DNA from: Anastrepha obliqua
Lineage: Eukaryota > Arthropoda > Insecta > Diptera > Tephritidae
Length of the DNA stretch: 64,000 nt
NCBI RefSeq assembly: GCF_027943255.1
Contig: NC_072893.1
Span: 44,848,001-44,912,000 of the forward strand
Direction of reading: 5' to 3'
Shown: piece after piece, positions 22,994 to 34,310 of the stretch
How the letters are laid out: each line of letters opens with the position of its first letter
How positions within the stretch are numbered: position 1 is the stretch's first letter
Notes under the pieces: model-generated
Databases searched by the model: none
Told to the model about the DNA's origin: nothing
What the model saw: only the letters and a program-made list of their open reading frames with translations
Made by a program: the position numbers and the translations under genes

Positions 22994-23226
22994 AAATTAA
23001 CATTTTTTTTAATGTTTGCATTGTTAAATAAAACTAACTTCACTAAAAAATAATTAAAATTTCAAATTTATGACGGACTTAACTTGTAGCAGAACTTACG
23101 GCAGGACTAAATAAAAAAGTTTCATTGCGTGTAGAAAAATTAAGTATTTTACATTTAACAATTCTAAAGTATTCAAAAAAATTTTATAACTCCTCCTTTT
23201 CCTTTCATAACTCTACTTTTTTGCTA

Positions 23227-24159
23227 CAGCGTGTTTTTTTTAGAGGTTAGGTTTTCAAGTTGGCACTACTTTTTTCGTAGATGGTCTTTTTGACAGCTGT
23301 CACTTGATTTATGCTCAGTTTGGTTTGCCATTTCATAATGAATAGACTTACACCTGAACAACGTTTGCAAATCGTGCAAATTTATTACGAAAATAATGGT
23401 TCGGTTCGCGCGACGCATCGAAGAAAATTTTGTTCAGCGATGAAGCTCACTTTTGGTTGAATGGGTATGTCAATAAGCAAAATTGTCGCATTTGGAGTGA
23501 ACATAATCCACAAGCCATTGCTGAGACGCCGTTACATCCAAAAAAGTCACTGTTTGGTGTGCTCTATGGGCAGAGGGAATCATTGGTCCATATTTCTTTA
23601 AAAATGAAGCCGGCCATAATGTTACAGTCAATGGAGAGCGCTATAGAGCCATGATTAATGACTTTTTCGTGCCTGAATTGGACGATGTTGATGTGGACGA
23701 CCTTTGGTTCCAACAAGACGGCGCTACATGCCATACAGCCAACGCAACAATCGATTTATTGAAGGAAACTTTTGGTGAGCGCATTATCTCGCGCCGTGGA
23801 CCTGTGGCGTGGCCTCCAAGATCGTGCGATATAACACCGCTGGACTATTTCTTGTGGGGCTATGTGAAGTCGCTTGTCTACGCAGATAAGCCCGAGACGA
23901 TTGAGGTCTTGGAAGAGAATATTCGGCGCGTTATTGCTGACATACGGCCCCAATTGCTGCAAAAAGTGGTCGAAAATTGGGCCTCTCGGCTGGAATTTAT
24001 TCGAGTCAGCCGCGGCGGCGACTTGCCCGAAATCATTTTTAAAACATAATGGCAAACCCTTATCTTTATAATAAAGCTAAATTCTTGGCCATAACATTAA
24101 ATTATATACGTTTTATAATATTTCATCTTGAAAACCTAACCTCTAAAAAAAATACCCTT
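23227..24159 (+). mobile_element. Rosa-type (D,D41D) mariner, internally deleted
   Basis: Inverted ends share TTTTTTTTAGAGGTTAGGTT with TTCAAG, flanked by TA at 23225-23226 and 24160-24161. It is 933 bp long, missing about 400 bp from the transposase between the first helix and the catalytic core. Its ends differ from those of the 6.8-kb and 34.3-kb rosa-type copies, so it is another subfamily. Confidence 0.92.
23338..24049 (+). pseudogene. Rosa-type mariner transposase with intact catalytic triad but internal deletion
   Basis: MNRLTPEQRLQIVQIYYENN starts at 23338. After SVRATHR a deletion joins directly to KILFSDEAHFWLNGYVNKQN (first Asp). A one-base shift near 23545 separates the LHPKK stretch from VTVWCALWAEGIIGPYFF. 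From there one frame runs to the stop at 24047-24049, with the second Asp in FQQDGATCHTA and the third in DITPLDYFLWG (41 residues between). The DNA-binding domain is largely lost, so it could not bind its ends normally, but the catalytic half is well preserved. Confidence 0.9.
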
Positions 24160-24203
24160 TATTTTGTTCACCGCCTAGTCAATGTGGTCATCGAACTTAA
24201 ATT

Positions 24204-25815
24204 TTTGTTGTTGTTGTGGTTGTAGCAGTACCTTTGCCCTGTCAGTGTAGCGTAATCACCGGTCGTCTTCGTCTAGCTCATCTAAAGGTAGGCCCAGGAA
24301 ATTAGCTGTTTTGACGCGTTGGGTCCAAAGAGAGAGGGGTGTTAGATGAGTGGGCTTAATGGGCCATGTGAAAAGGTGGTTAGTGTCGTGCGGTGTGCCT
24401 TCACATGCCGCACATAAGGTAGGTATGTCGGGGTCGATTCTGGATAAGTAGGAGTTTAACCCGCTACAATATCCAGAACGTAATTGTGCCAAGGTTACGC
24501 GGGACACTCGGGGAAGTCGGAGCTCTTCGTCTGCGATTGGTGGTGGTTGGACTCCGATAACGGCATTCGGGGGTCGGGAGCTTAAGAAGGTGGTCAGAGT
24601 CTTCCGATGAATGTCGTTTATGGCCTGTCTGTACACTATCTGCTCCAATAACTGTCTGTTGGTTTTGCTGAGATTTCGTCCGAGGAGTTGAGGAGATGCC
24701 CCCTGATGTGCCTGAGAGGTGGCTCAGGCTAGAGCAGGTGTCTGCATGGCTGAGGCCTGCGGTAACACCCTAGCAGAAACTGATTACTGAGCAATTTGAA
24801 CCGGTCGGCCTATTGCTTTAAAAGTCGACAGCAACATTTTCTTGTCTTTGCCCCAAGCGCTGCCGACGAGCGACTTTAGAACCTTATTGCGATTCTATAC
24901 TTTAGTTGCAATAGCGGCTGTATGAGCTGAGAAGTAGAGCAAGCTGTCAAAGGTGACTCCCAATATTTTGGGATTGTTAACCGTCGGAATTTGTGTATCA
25001 GCGACTTTCACCTTGAGTTGTAGCTTGACCTCCTTTGTCCAGGTGGTGAAAAGGGTCGCCGTGGATTTAGTGGGGGAGAGTTGTAAATTCCTCGCAGTGA
25101 AGAAGCGAGAAAGGCTGGCGAGGTAGTCGTTTACCTTAGAGGAAAGGCTGTCAATGTCATTGTCCGACGCCACTATCGTGCAGTCGTCGGGGTATGAGAC
25201 CAAGTAGACTCCCTCTGGTGGCTGGAGTGAGAGGGTGAAAGCACACCCCCCTGCGGAACGCCTTGCTTTATTTTCCTTTGTTTAGATGTTTGGTCTCGAA
25301 ATATCACCGACGAATGACGAAAATGACGGCCACTCAAGTAGTTCGCGGTCCACCTCTTCAGCTCTGGCGGAAGTGTCGACTGTAAAATATCATCTAGTAG
25401 CGTGGCGTTGCTGACTGTGTCGAAAGCCTTTTTAAGGTCCAATGCTACTAGGACAGTCCACTCGCAGGGTCGGTTTTGGTTGAGGTCGCGGTTTACCTGG
25501 GTGTTAATGACGGTGAGTGCCGTGGTGGTGCTATGTACTCTTCGGAAGCCATGCTGGTGTGAGGTGACCCCAGGTGTTTCGTAAAGAGTGGAAGTAGAAG
25601 GGCCTCAAGAGTCTTCACTGGGAAAAGGAGAGTTATCGGGCGATAGGACACCCCTTGGTTGGCGGGTTTGCCAGGCTTCAGTAGTGGGACCACTCTCCCT
25701 AATTTCCACTTACCAGGAATGATGAGAGTGTTCATAGACAAGTTGAAGACCTTGGTGAGATATTCTACTCCCAATGGACCCAGCTTTTTCAACATCAACA
25801 TGTCAATTTTTGTCG
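24204..25815 (-). pseudogene. Jockey-superfamily non-LTR retrotransposon, 5'-truncated and internally deleted
   Basis: On minus from 25801: finger/palm segment YRPITLL (25640 region), motif MDLKKAFDTVSNATLLDDIL (25440), KQGVPQGGVLSP (25265), then SYPDDCTIVAS (25195; the Asp pair kept, YADD read as YPDD). Next comes thumb sequence NLQLSPTKSTATLFTTW and a PKILGVTFDSLLYFSAH block. After a gap near 24660-24895 the C-terminal domain follows (TLAQLRSGYCSGLNSYLSR, LCAACEGTPHDTNHLF, a cysteine/histidine cluster), with the stop at 24256. The 3' end shows CAACAACAACAA at about 24204-24225. Several frameshifts break it. No endonuclease is present, as expected for 5' truncation. Confidence 0.85.
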
Positions 25816-25979
25816 ATGTATTTACTTGTGGTTACCTCTGAAACTCTTGTGTTGCTTACTTTGTAAATCTTGTAGCTCCAAACTCGTTTTATTAGATGAA
25901 AACTGTCATATGTAAAGTTTATTTTGCATCTAAACTTAACTTATTTTTACATAATCAAATATACAGTAAGTTTTAGTGA

Positions 25980-27300
25980 TTCTGCATATTATGAATTGCA
26001 GCATCCAAATCGTAATCTTATCTTGCAGTACCTGATTGATGATAAAATATTGCTAATATAGATGTTGAATGAGATCGGCGCCAAGACTGAGCCCTGTCAA
26101 ATACTCAGACATCACTTCACCTATAATTGTGTGTTGCTTCTTGTTTATTAAAAGCTTTTGAACCACTTCAGCTCAACCTCATTGATGCCGATTTACTTTG
26201 ACTTATAAAGGGTGGTTAAGTTTCAAGGGCCGGTGTTGATTTTGAATAAAATACTATTTTTTTAAGAAATTATTGTTATTTTCCTTTATTATGATAATAT
26301 TAGTATAGCTCAATTTTGCGTAGAACAAAATATTGGCCAAATAGTCGCCGCGGCCTCGGCGGCACACCTCCATCCGATGGTCCAAATTTTCGATGACGCT
26401 GAGGCATAATTGAGGTTCTATGCCGTTAATGGGCCGAATTATCTCATCCTTTAGCTCTTGAATTGTTGTTGGCTTATCGACGTACACCTTTTCTTTCAAA
26501 TATCCCCAAAGAAAGAAGTCCAACGGTGTCAAATCACATGATCTTCGCAGCCAATTGACATCGCCGCGACGTGAGATTATTCGGCCATCAAATTTTTCTC
26601 GCAAAAGAGCCATTGCTTCGTTAGATATGTGACAAGTGGCACCGTCCTGCTGAAACCACATATCGTCCACATCCATATCTTCCAATTCGGGCCATAAAAA
26701 GTTTCGTTATCCTCTCACGATAGCGAACATTATTCACAGTAACTGCCTGACCGACCTCATTTTGGAAAACATACGGCCCAATGATGCCGCCGGCCCATAA
26801 ACCGCACCAAACAGTCTCTCTTTGTAGGTGCATTGGTCTTTCGGTAATCACTCTTGGATTATCATTCAAAATTGCCCAAATGTGGCAATTCTGCTTATTG
26901 ACGAATCCACTGAGGTGCCTCCTTATTGAAGATGATTTCTTCGAAAATTGCCACCATATCTTTCCATGATTGAAATTGAGTTAGTCTGAAATTGAAAAAT
27001 GTCAAATGAAATGCAAAAAAAGTTGACGTTTAGGTGGGGTTTGCATTCAATATTGGGCCCTGAAATTTAACCACCCTTTATAACATTAACGTTCGAGTGA
27101 TGGTTTAAAATGCTCTTTTTAAGTCAACAAAGACCGGTAGTACAACTTTTTTGGCTCTCATGTCATCAACTAAGAACCGCTTCACATGACTATTTTTACC
27201 GATAGTCAAGGTATCGCTCTGTTATGTGTATATCATTGGCAGTCAATGTTGGTGCTTGGTATGTGAAGCTTTTCGAGTGTTCTCCATGAAATTGCTTCAC
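25980..27300 (-). pseudogene. Non-LTR reverse transcriptase fragment split by a mariner
   Basis: On minus above the mariner (27081-27200): FVDLKRAF followed by TITRTLM, the motif-A region of a retrotransposon RT, with a stop where Asp is expected. Below it (26040-26205): INEVELKWFKSF-like, INKKQHTIIGEVMSEYLTG and LSLGADLIQHLY, the region between motif A and the GxxxGP turn. Joining across the TA duplication restores the order of one RT palm domain. All of it is shifted and stop-ridden. The clade cannot be told from so little (jockey/CR1-like). Confidence 0.6.
26208..27078 (-). mobile_element. Rosa-type (D,D41D) mariner, AAGGGTGGTTAA-end family
   Basis: Both ends begin AAGGGTGGTTAA(G/A)TTTCA and lie beside TA (26206-26207, 27079-27080). 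The minus-strand transposase lacks its N-terminal third. It starts near NKQNCHIW, shows ETVWCGLWAGGIIGPYVFQ, shifts frame near 26690 and continues DMDVDDMWFQQDGATCHI (second Asp). The third Asp is in CDLTPLDFFLWG (41 residues between). The C-terminus RRGRGDYLANILFY is followed by the A/T-rich 3' part. The first Asp block is damaged (SKKSSS in place of SDEAHF). The element sits inside a retrotransposon RT remnant. Confidence 0.9.
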
Positions 27301-28810
27301 AGTTAGTGACCTCTCGAACTCTTAGCGTTGGAAATGCTAATCACTGCTTTCCCATACTGCATTTATTTATGATTGTAGAAATATATCGCCTTAAGCAACT
27401 GTATACCAATATTTTCATCATTGAAGAAATAATCTCAACGTTATAAATTTTTTTTCAAAAGTTTTTCGATTTACTTCTTCCAAAATATATTACTTGGATC
27501 CCTTGACATGGAATTGCATATAAGCACATATGCTTGTATGTATAACAGTTTCTACTTAATTGAGCAAATTGTAATTACGACAAAAAGTTTCTTTGAAAAA
27601 CCGAAAACAATAGCAACAATGTGAATATGCGGCAGAGATAAGTAAGCAGTAAGCAAAACAGCAGCAGTCAAAAGAAATTATGTAGGAGTAATTGCTATGC
27701 ACTGCGTTTGTGTTTGTCAGTAGTTGCCGTGTTAAGCACATATTTGCATGCAATTGAAAGTAGCTCTTCGGGTCGGTTGAAAAACTAATAACTATACTTT
27801 GGCATATTGTCGTTTTTGTGTATAAATAAAGCATCATTTAGGAAGTAAGAGTATTTAAAATTTTATGACATGTATGAAACACACACATAGACACATACAT
27901 AAACATGTGAATGTGCTTATATGGAAAACTTTCCAAACTCATCTTTGGCATAACAAGTTTGCGCTAAGAAATCACAAAAGCCAGTTATTTAATTGGAGTT
28001 TCTGGGAAGATTAAAAGTTAACGTAGCTCATACGCACTGGCGTACAATAATTGCTGTCAAAGTTTATGTAGAGAAACTGGAAACTGGGATGTGCATGGTG
28101 AGGCATTTCGTAGTGCTTGTTTTTAACAAAAAAGATAAGAAAATGAGAACCAATCAATATGTTTCCAGATATCAGGGTTATCTATATAGGGTTGCCAGTC
28201 CAGTAATACCGGAATTCCAGTTTTTCAGGCCCCGGATCCCTAAAATTTTTAAACATCGAATGATGAAAGAAGCAGAAATATTTTCTATTGGTAAAGATAT
28301 TCCAGTGATTAGATCGAAAAATTCTATTCATCAGCAGATTTTATATGTAGCAGAATCTGGCCAATTTCAATGGATAATTTCTTTCAGACTATTTGAAGCT
28401 AATGTACAATAGTTCAATAGTTACTAAGAAAACCTCGATTTTAGAAACCGTACGACTATGTAAAATCAGCACCTGAAGAATTGAGAAAAAAATTTAAATC
28501 CGCACAAGCCAATTTTCGAGATTCCATATTATCGAACTTTCTTTGGAACATTGAGTTGAATTTAGCTTAGAAGCGAATAATAAACAATAGTTCCAGTAAT
28601 ATAATAGGAATAAGAAATGGGTGCCATTGAATGTCTATTCTGCTCTCAAGTGCTTGTAAGCTAATCAATAAACATCGAAAGTGGTACGATGGTAATGGTT
28701 CTGAATAGTTTAAAGATCGGAGCGTAAAACGAACAAAAACTTTCAGAACTCGCGGCATACTCTAATCTCGATCTACTAACAACACAATGCTTTGAGAGAG
28801 TGTGGGTTAG
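27301..28810. other. No gene recognised; one 139-codon frame
   Basis: Mostly AT-rich. The plus-strand frame 27993-28412 has 139 codons (MEFLGRLKVNVAHTHWRT at the start, basic middle VSRYQGYLYRVASP). I cannot assign it: no signal peptide, membrane segment or transposon motif is evident. It could be a chance frame or a degenerate retrotransposon piece. Confidence 0.35.
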
Positions 28811-28812
28811 TA

Positions 28813-29902
28813 TTAGGTTGGAGAATAAGTTCGTAGCGTTTTTACCGAAGACTTTTATTTAAACAAGAACTAATAAGTGCATCAATAAGTTAATCAAGTA
28901 TATGTCCGACGTTGCTGCTTACAACCTTTTCCCAACTCTCGACCAATTTGTTGATGCCGTTCCGCCAAAACTCGCTTGATGTGGTGTCAAAGAAATTGTT
29001 GAGTCTGTTTTTAAGGACCTCTTTGTTATCGAAGGTAACACCCTTCGGATGGGTTGGTGCAAGGTCCGGAAAATGCGGAGAATACAGCAAATGATGAAGA
29101 ACCTCTCATTCGAGCTTTGGAGTGCGGCTTTGACGACTTGTTTAACATGGGGTTAGCGTTGTCGTGAAGGAGTATGGTTTGACCATGTCGATTAGGTGTT
29201 TTCAGTCGGATCACCCCTTTCACGTGGTGCAGGCAATGTAGAGCTCCTTGTTGACCACGGTATTCTTTTCGAGAATTTCGCAGTGCATCATGCCCTTCCA
29301 GAGCCGCCAAACATATATCATGATCTTCTTTGGATGAAGATACGGCTTGACTCTCGGTTTTAGCGTATCTCCTGAAGCCACCCACTCCTTTCTTTGCTTC
29401 GTATTGATGTATAGGTACCATTTCTTATCTCCCGTGACGATTTAGTACCAAAAGCTCTGTTTATGACCGCGTATTGCTCGATGGCGGGCGAGATATTGAG
29501 AAGCAATGTGAAGGCGACTTTCTTTGTTTTTTTCATTAAGTTCGCGAACCATTCGGGCTCTCAATTTATCAGTAAATTGCATTCAATGAAGGTGATTGAG
29601 AATCGTTTCATGATCGTTTCTACATACACGTCGCAAATGTGCTAGACTGCTTCGGCACCTTTTGTCCGCAATGAAAAGCCAAGAAGAGCTGGTGTCGAAA
29701 ACGTTGATTTTTGTCTCCTGGGTGTTCCATTTCTAAGCCTCAATATTAATAAAAAAATTAATAACTCGAAAATAAAATTACCATAGTTTTGTAGAGCAGA
29801 AAGAGTTCTATCGAATGAATACTTACTCTTTGCCAAACAGCAACGAATTTTTGTAAAATAAAAGAAAATATAAAAACCCTATGAACTTATTCCCCAACCC
29901 AA
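28813..29902 (-). mobile_element. D,D34D-type mariner, mauritiana-like, inactive
   Basis: Ends TTAGGTTGGAGAATAAGTTC (left) and the complement of GAACTTATTCCCCAACCCAA (right) are inverted repeats beside TA (28811-28812, 29903-29904). The minus-strand translation gives MVPIHQYEAKKGV (29421), LAALEGHDALRN-type pieces in several frames, and the second Asp in ILLHDNANPM near 29175. The block that should read PDLAPxDYHLF is PDLAPTHPKGV, so the third Asp is deleted. The C-terminus FWRNGINKLVESWEKVV...GHILD ends near 28890. The N-terminal domain (29430-29850) is scrambled. Confidence 0.85.
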
Positions 29903-29935
29903 TACTTATATATTTTCTGCATATCTTTTGCGTTA

Positions 29936-30371
29936 TCAGTGATTGTACGGAAGCCAAAGATACTCCGCAAAGCGCTTAGGTGATAGAAGAGATTTTAGTT
30001 TTCTTGAATAGCTGTTTATGTTAAATATATAAGCTGACAACTCTGCATCACTGAGCTCACAAACCCTATTATATATTATCCTCTTGCGATAGCTAAGACC
30101 ACCGGCATTATTTATGCCAGATAGGGGTGACTTCTTCACAGCATATTTTATGTGCATTTTAAAGTTTAAATGGCCATCAATTATCACCTCTCGGTATTTA
30201 ATAGCGAGATTTGAGTTAATAGTTACAGCCCTAATATTTGCCATCTTAAATTCTACAGCCTTCTTGCTGGTTATTGGAACCACATCAGTTGTGTGCTCAG
30301 CTAACTCCAGGTTCATGGACGTGAACCAAGCCTTGATCCTACTTCAAGGTTCGCTGGTGTGTATTCGGTGA
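29936..30371 (-). pseudogene. R1/LOA-like RT thumb fragment
   Basis: On minus from 30316 the frame reads MNLELAEHTTDVVPITSKKA (the AEHKTE-type block after the catalytic loop), then IKYREVIIDGHLNFKMHIKY (the KYLGVxID block), then KRIIYNRVCELSDAELSAYI. It ends at 29936. This order is typical of the RT thumb of R1/LOA-type elements. It is truncated on both sides; the mariner at 28813-29902 lies just beyond its 3' side. Confidence 0.7.
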
Positions 30372-30839
30372 ATTCAGTTATGTGAATTCCATATCATTGC
30401 GACCACCAACTATAGATGGGCTGTGGAGCCCACTTGTGATATAACTATATAGGTCTTTCTCAGAATGGATGGAAGCAGATCTAGATTACTCATCTTCCTC
30501 CATTGGGCTTCCATTACAAAAGTAGTTGGTATCATCAACGGAGTCTGCCTAATGGAAACACTCACGAGGCGTATGGAGTTCTCCTTTAATGACATCTGTC
30601 TTAGCTGCCACGGTGATTTCAAAAACGAATGATTCAAAATAATTATAAGATCCTGGAAATCATCCAATCTAACTGGCACGCGAACTTCATTCCATAGCTC
30701 TGGAATTGAGGATTAGTCAGAAAACTCTTATGTTAATTTCATTCTCGATATGAAGCATAAAAAGTTGGTACTTTGTCTAATATTAACCATTGCAGTGCAC
30801 TTCAAATGGAGACAGTCGCAAGAAAAAAGTTTTTGAACG
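30372..30839. other. No gene recognised
   Basis: A minus-strand 89-codon frame (30410-30679) has no motif I recognise. Being bracketed by retrotransposon pieces, it may be part of one. Confidence 0.35.
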
Positions 30840-31320
30840 GTTGCTTACTTGTAATCACTTTCAGGGAAGTAAACATTCACTGCGACAGCCAAGCGGCTAG
30901 TAAAATCCAGGGCTCGATTTTTATTAGCTCGAATCTAGTCGATAATGTTTGACTTCCCTTTGGACCGCATTCGCATATTTCGATATTACGATCATTTGGA
31001 TAGGTGGTTACAGGGACATTGTGGGAAAGTCATGGGTGGATAAGCTAGTAAGACATAGACTCTTGAGCTTGCTTCTTTGCATAATGAGAAGATTGTGGTA
31101 CCTTTGAAAACTTCTTTTGACTGCTCCAGGAAAGGTGAGCTTTACGTCAACTCAGCGAGCACTGGGTAAGTAATGAAATAAAGAAGGTGACAAGATCCTT
31201 CGGGGTAGATAGGAGGTGCTCGAGGGAACTTGGCTAGCTAACAAAGCCATAGCTTTCGAATTTGGTGGGTATCCTTAACAGACATTGGTAGTTAGGTATC
31301 TACTTGAGCGACTTGGTACT
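30840..31320 (+). pseudogene. RNase H-like retrotransposon fragment
   Basis: Plus-strand pieces resemble the RNase H domain of I/R1-type elements: VNIHCDSQAA (D-S-x-A core), then after stops ITIIWIGGYRDIVGKSWVDK (compare the WVPGHxxxxGNExAD pattern), then LVRHR. Frames change several times. A rosa-type mariner at 31322 cuts it off. Confidence 0.5.
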
Positions 31321-31321
31321 A

Positions 31322-31858
31322 AAGGGGTTTCCAATAAGAGGTGTTATTTTGATATTAAAAAAAAAAGATATTTTTTAATATTATTTCATTATCAAGAGGA
31401 AGGTATGGCCTTAATAGTGGAAAATAACATCAGGCAAATGACCACCACGACTACGCTTACAGGACAATATCCTTTACATGAAATTTTCCATAACCGAATT
31501 GCAAAGTGGGTGTCCTATGTCCTCGATAACCTCACGAAATCCATTTTTGACGTCTTGAATCCCTGGGCTGTTGGCATAGACATTATCTTTCACGTGACCC
31601 CAAAGAAAAAAGTCACAAGATGTTAAATCACAAGATCTCGGTGGCCAATTGTGATCACCTCTTCGAGAGATAACACAGTCCGGAAACTTTTCCCGTAAAA
31701 TATCTATGGTTTCGTTGCTTGTGTGGCACATAGCGCCGTCTTGTTGTAAATAATCGTTATCCAGATCAACACCATCCAACTGCAGCCATAAAAAATCGTT
31801 AATCATCTCTCGGTAGCACAATCCATTCACCTGTAAAACCTGTTATTGGAAAAGCCTT
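31322..31858 (-). mobile_element. Rosa-type (D,D41D) mariner, strongly deleted
   Basis: Inverted ends AAGGGGTTTCCAATAAGAGG (left) and the complement of CCTGTTATTGGAAAAGCCTT (right) lie beside TA (31320-31321, 31859-31860). Only 537 bp remain. The minus-strand frame (31830 to 31474) reads MNGLCYREMINDFLW, then LQQDGAMCHTSNETIDILRE (second Asp), then RSCDLTSCDFFLWG (third Asp, 41 residues between), then VMENFM and a stop. RSRGGHLPDVIFHY follows in the 31380-31440 region. The first Asp and the DNA-binding part are gone. Confidence 0.9.
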
Positions 31859-31860
31859 TA

Positions 31861-32099
31861 GTTCGAGTGTTTTTGCTCTTGGCTCTCTCAGTTCTGATGC
31901 ACTTGCGGATATTGTGGCCGTTAACAAAATCATAGGTAGACGTCATTTGGTTTTCTCCAAATCCTTTAAGCATTTTCAATCTCTCCCATCTTTCTGCCTT
32001 ATATCCTCACATTGGCATCATGAGGGGCAAAGTGTGAATTGCTTTCTATTTATTTTGAAATTTGAAAAGGTCGAGCCAAGGGGATTTGGTGGCTCCTAA
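31861..32099. other. No gene seen
   Basis: Short flank between transposon pieces; nothing recognised. Confidence 0.4.
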
Positions 32100-32450
32100 A
32101 ACACTCAGGCTAAAAAGCGTATTATATTTAAAGCTCTGGAAAGGGGGTAGATAGTCAAGGAGGGAAGCATAAGAGTATTATAGAAAGAGATAGGAAAGAA
32201 TAGTGACAGAGATAGAGATAATTAGTCGTGTGAGAGTTTTCCAGATTCTTTGGCAAATCTGTAAATATCCTCCAGTGAGAGAGAGAAACGAATATTACTC
32301 ATTCTCATGACATCGGAACCCAAAGCTCGTAACCGTGCCCTAGTAAAGGCAGGCCACTCACAGAGAAAGTGTTCAGTGCTATTACTACCGTGGTTGGCAC
32401 TTATTACTTACTTACTTATTACTACCGTGGTTGGCACTCTCCACGAGAAT
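32100..32450 (-). pseudogene. R1/I-like retrotransposon C-terminal fragment
   Basis: On minus the sequence at 32230-32380 reads STEHFLCEWPAFTRARLRAL then GSDVM and FSLSLEDIYRFAKESGK, the EHFLCxCP...R block ending the zinc-finger tail of R1/I-type polyproteins, with one Cys changed to Trp. The stretch ATTACTACCGTGGTTGGCAC occurs twice (about 32381 and 32417), separated by ACTTACTTACTT, a small local duplication. Confidence 0.6.
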
Positions 32451-34308
32451 GTGGCGGCGCGCACTTAAGGCTGAAGCTCCATTGTGATACTACGAACCGA
32501 ACCTAATGTTAATTCCTTCAAACTTCCAAAAAAGTGAACAAAATACTACCATTCAATTTGATCTGCTTGTTTATTATATCTAAAATAATAATTATTTAAT
32601 TTCTCTGCTTCTTTGCAAGACACAAACGACCAAATCTCTTTGATGCCTAACAATAATGTCTATACTCGTTTCTTTATTGTATTTTTTTTTCTTTGTGCAA
32701 ACACAATTTCTTTACGGCTATCACTTCACTTTTGCCAAAGTTTATTGTTTTCAAAAGTCGAGTATTTCGGTCAACATATTTGACAAATATGTGTTTTTGC
32801 TTGCCATTTGTTTGCTGTTGGCCTATCGCACAAAGTCCATTTGTAATGGAACTGCAGCTACAACTATATACTACACTCGCAGTAAGTTTTCAAGCAATTT
32901 AATCATTTTTAAAGATGCCACTTCTCTCACTTCGTAATACTCTGCGCTCTAAGCACTTTGGCCAAAGTCAAAGTAACAGAGATAAATATTTTATTTAATC
33001 ACAGTTACTGTGTCTTTAGTTTACCTTGCCAAAAACGGAGCAAACAACAACCAACTGCATGCATGCTTGTGTGTGTGTGTGTGTGTTAGCGTAAATTGAT
33101 ACTCCAGTGCACGTGCACGGGTAGGTAGGTATGTATCTTTAAAAATGCACTCAATCACTTACTCTCGGATTCACTGACTCACTTGCTGATTCACTTTCGA
33201 ACTCACTTTCTTGCCCACTTGCTGCCTCATTGCCTGCTACTTTCCAAGTATGTATTACTTAGCTTGTGCTATGCGCAACCAAGCGTATAATGTCCTTACA
33301 TCGCTTCAGCTAAGGCAATTGCCATATTCGCCTTCAGGCGGAGGCGGCCAGTCAAGGCTAAGTAGTTGTTGCAAGTCATACCTTGCTAAAGCTGGAATAC
33401 GTATGTATATGTACACTTTCAAATACTTTCCATTGCTCTGAATGCCGTTATACTCATACATTCTAAATTTTGTCATTGCCTTCTTGGTCTTTCTTCCCAG
33501 CTTTCTCTCTCTCCTCCTCTCAGAGTGCCTTTGCCAAATGCTCTGGTGTTTACAAAAATTGGTTACGTATACGTCATGTTGGCTCGCTGGGCATAGTATG
33601 ATGCTTTTTGTATGAAAAAAACTGGTGCCAATAAATAAAATTAGGTTTCATCTCGAAAATGCATCTCCGGCCACTTCTGCGCCCCTGCATTCCTGCAATT
33701 GTTGCACAGCACTTTTCGTGTGGATAAGACATATGTTTTAGTGCGACAGTTAGTTTGCATCGATTGCCTGCTATGCACAACATATTTTTGCATGCGTGCG
33801 TTTGACATCAATGCGAGAACGGATGTGCATGTGTATGTGTGAAAATGACTGTGGTTTCACTGCAAACTAAACTGAAGAGAAAAGCCTTTTGAAGTTCTGT
33901 TTTCTTGTTCTTTTGGTTAACGTATCAATTAAGTTAATTAAATATCGAGAATTTTAATTTGAAATGCAAATTGAAAGGAGTTTAAAGATATTTAGAAACA
34001 TGATTGCGTCAGTAGTTAGTTTACTCTAATGAATGAAAGAGTAGTTTCTACTTTTACTTATTATATTTGTAGAATTTTGTGCTGAACGAAAAATTTACTA
34101 TATTGACAATCATATTTGTAGTACGGGCACTCATAATCTCGAGGTGTTCCGGATAGTAGATTCGGATGAAATATAAGTTTTTTTTATTCAATTCAAACTA
34201 ATCAAACATTTTCTTCAAGTATCTACTTTATTTACAAAAATAAGTTTTACAGATGTTTAAACTAACATTTGTAAAATTTTGCTCAATGTATTAGATTCAG
34301 GGGTATTT
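32451..34308. other. No gene recognised; (GT)n
   Basis: Contains (GT)n at about 33067-33087 and a CACTCACT-type run near 33160-33200. Frames at 32656-32937 and 33574-33783 show no motif. The less AT-rich stretches may be host intronic or intergenic DNA. Confidence 0.5.
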
Positions 34309-34310
34309 TA

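Noticed and set aside
27993..28412. Host gene of 139 codons
   Set aside because: No recognisable domain, no splice or promoter context, and surrounded by transposon relics; left as unassigned.
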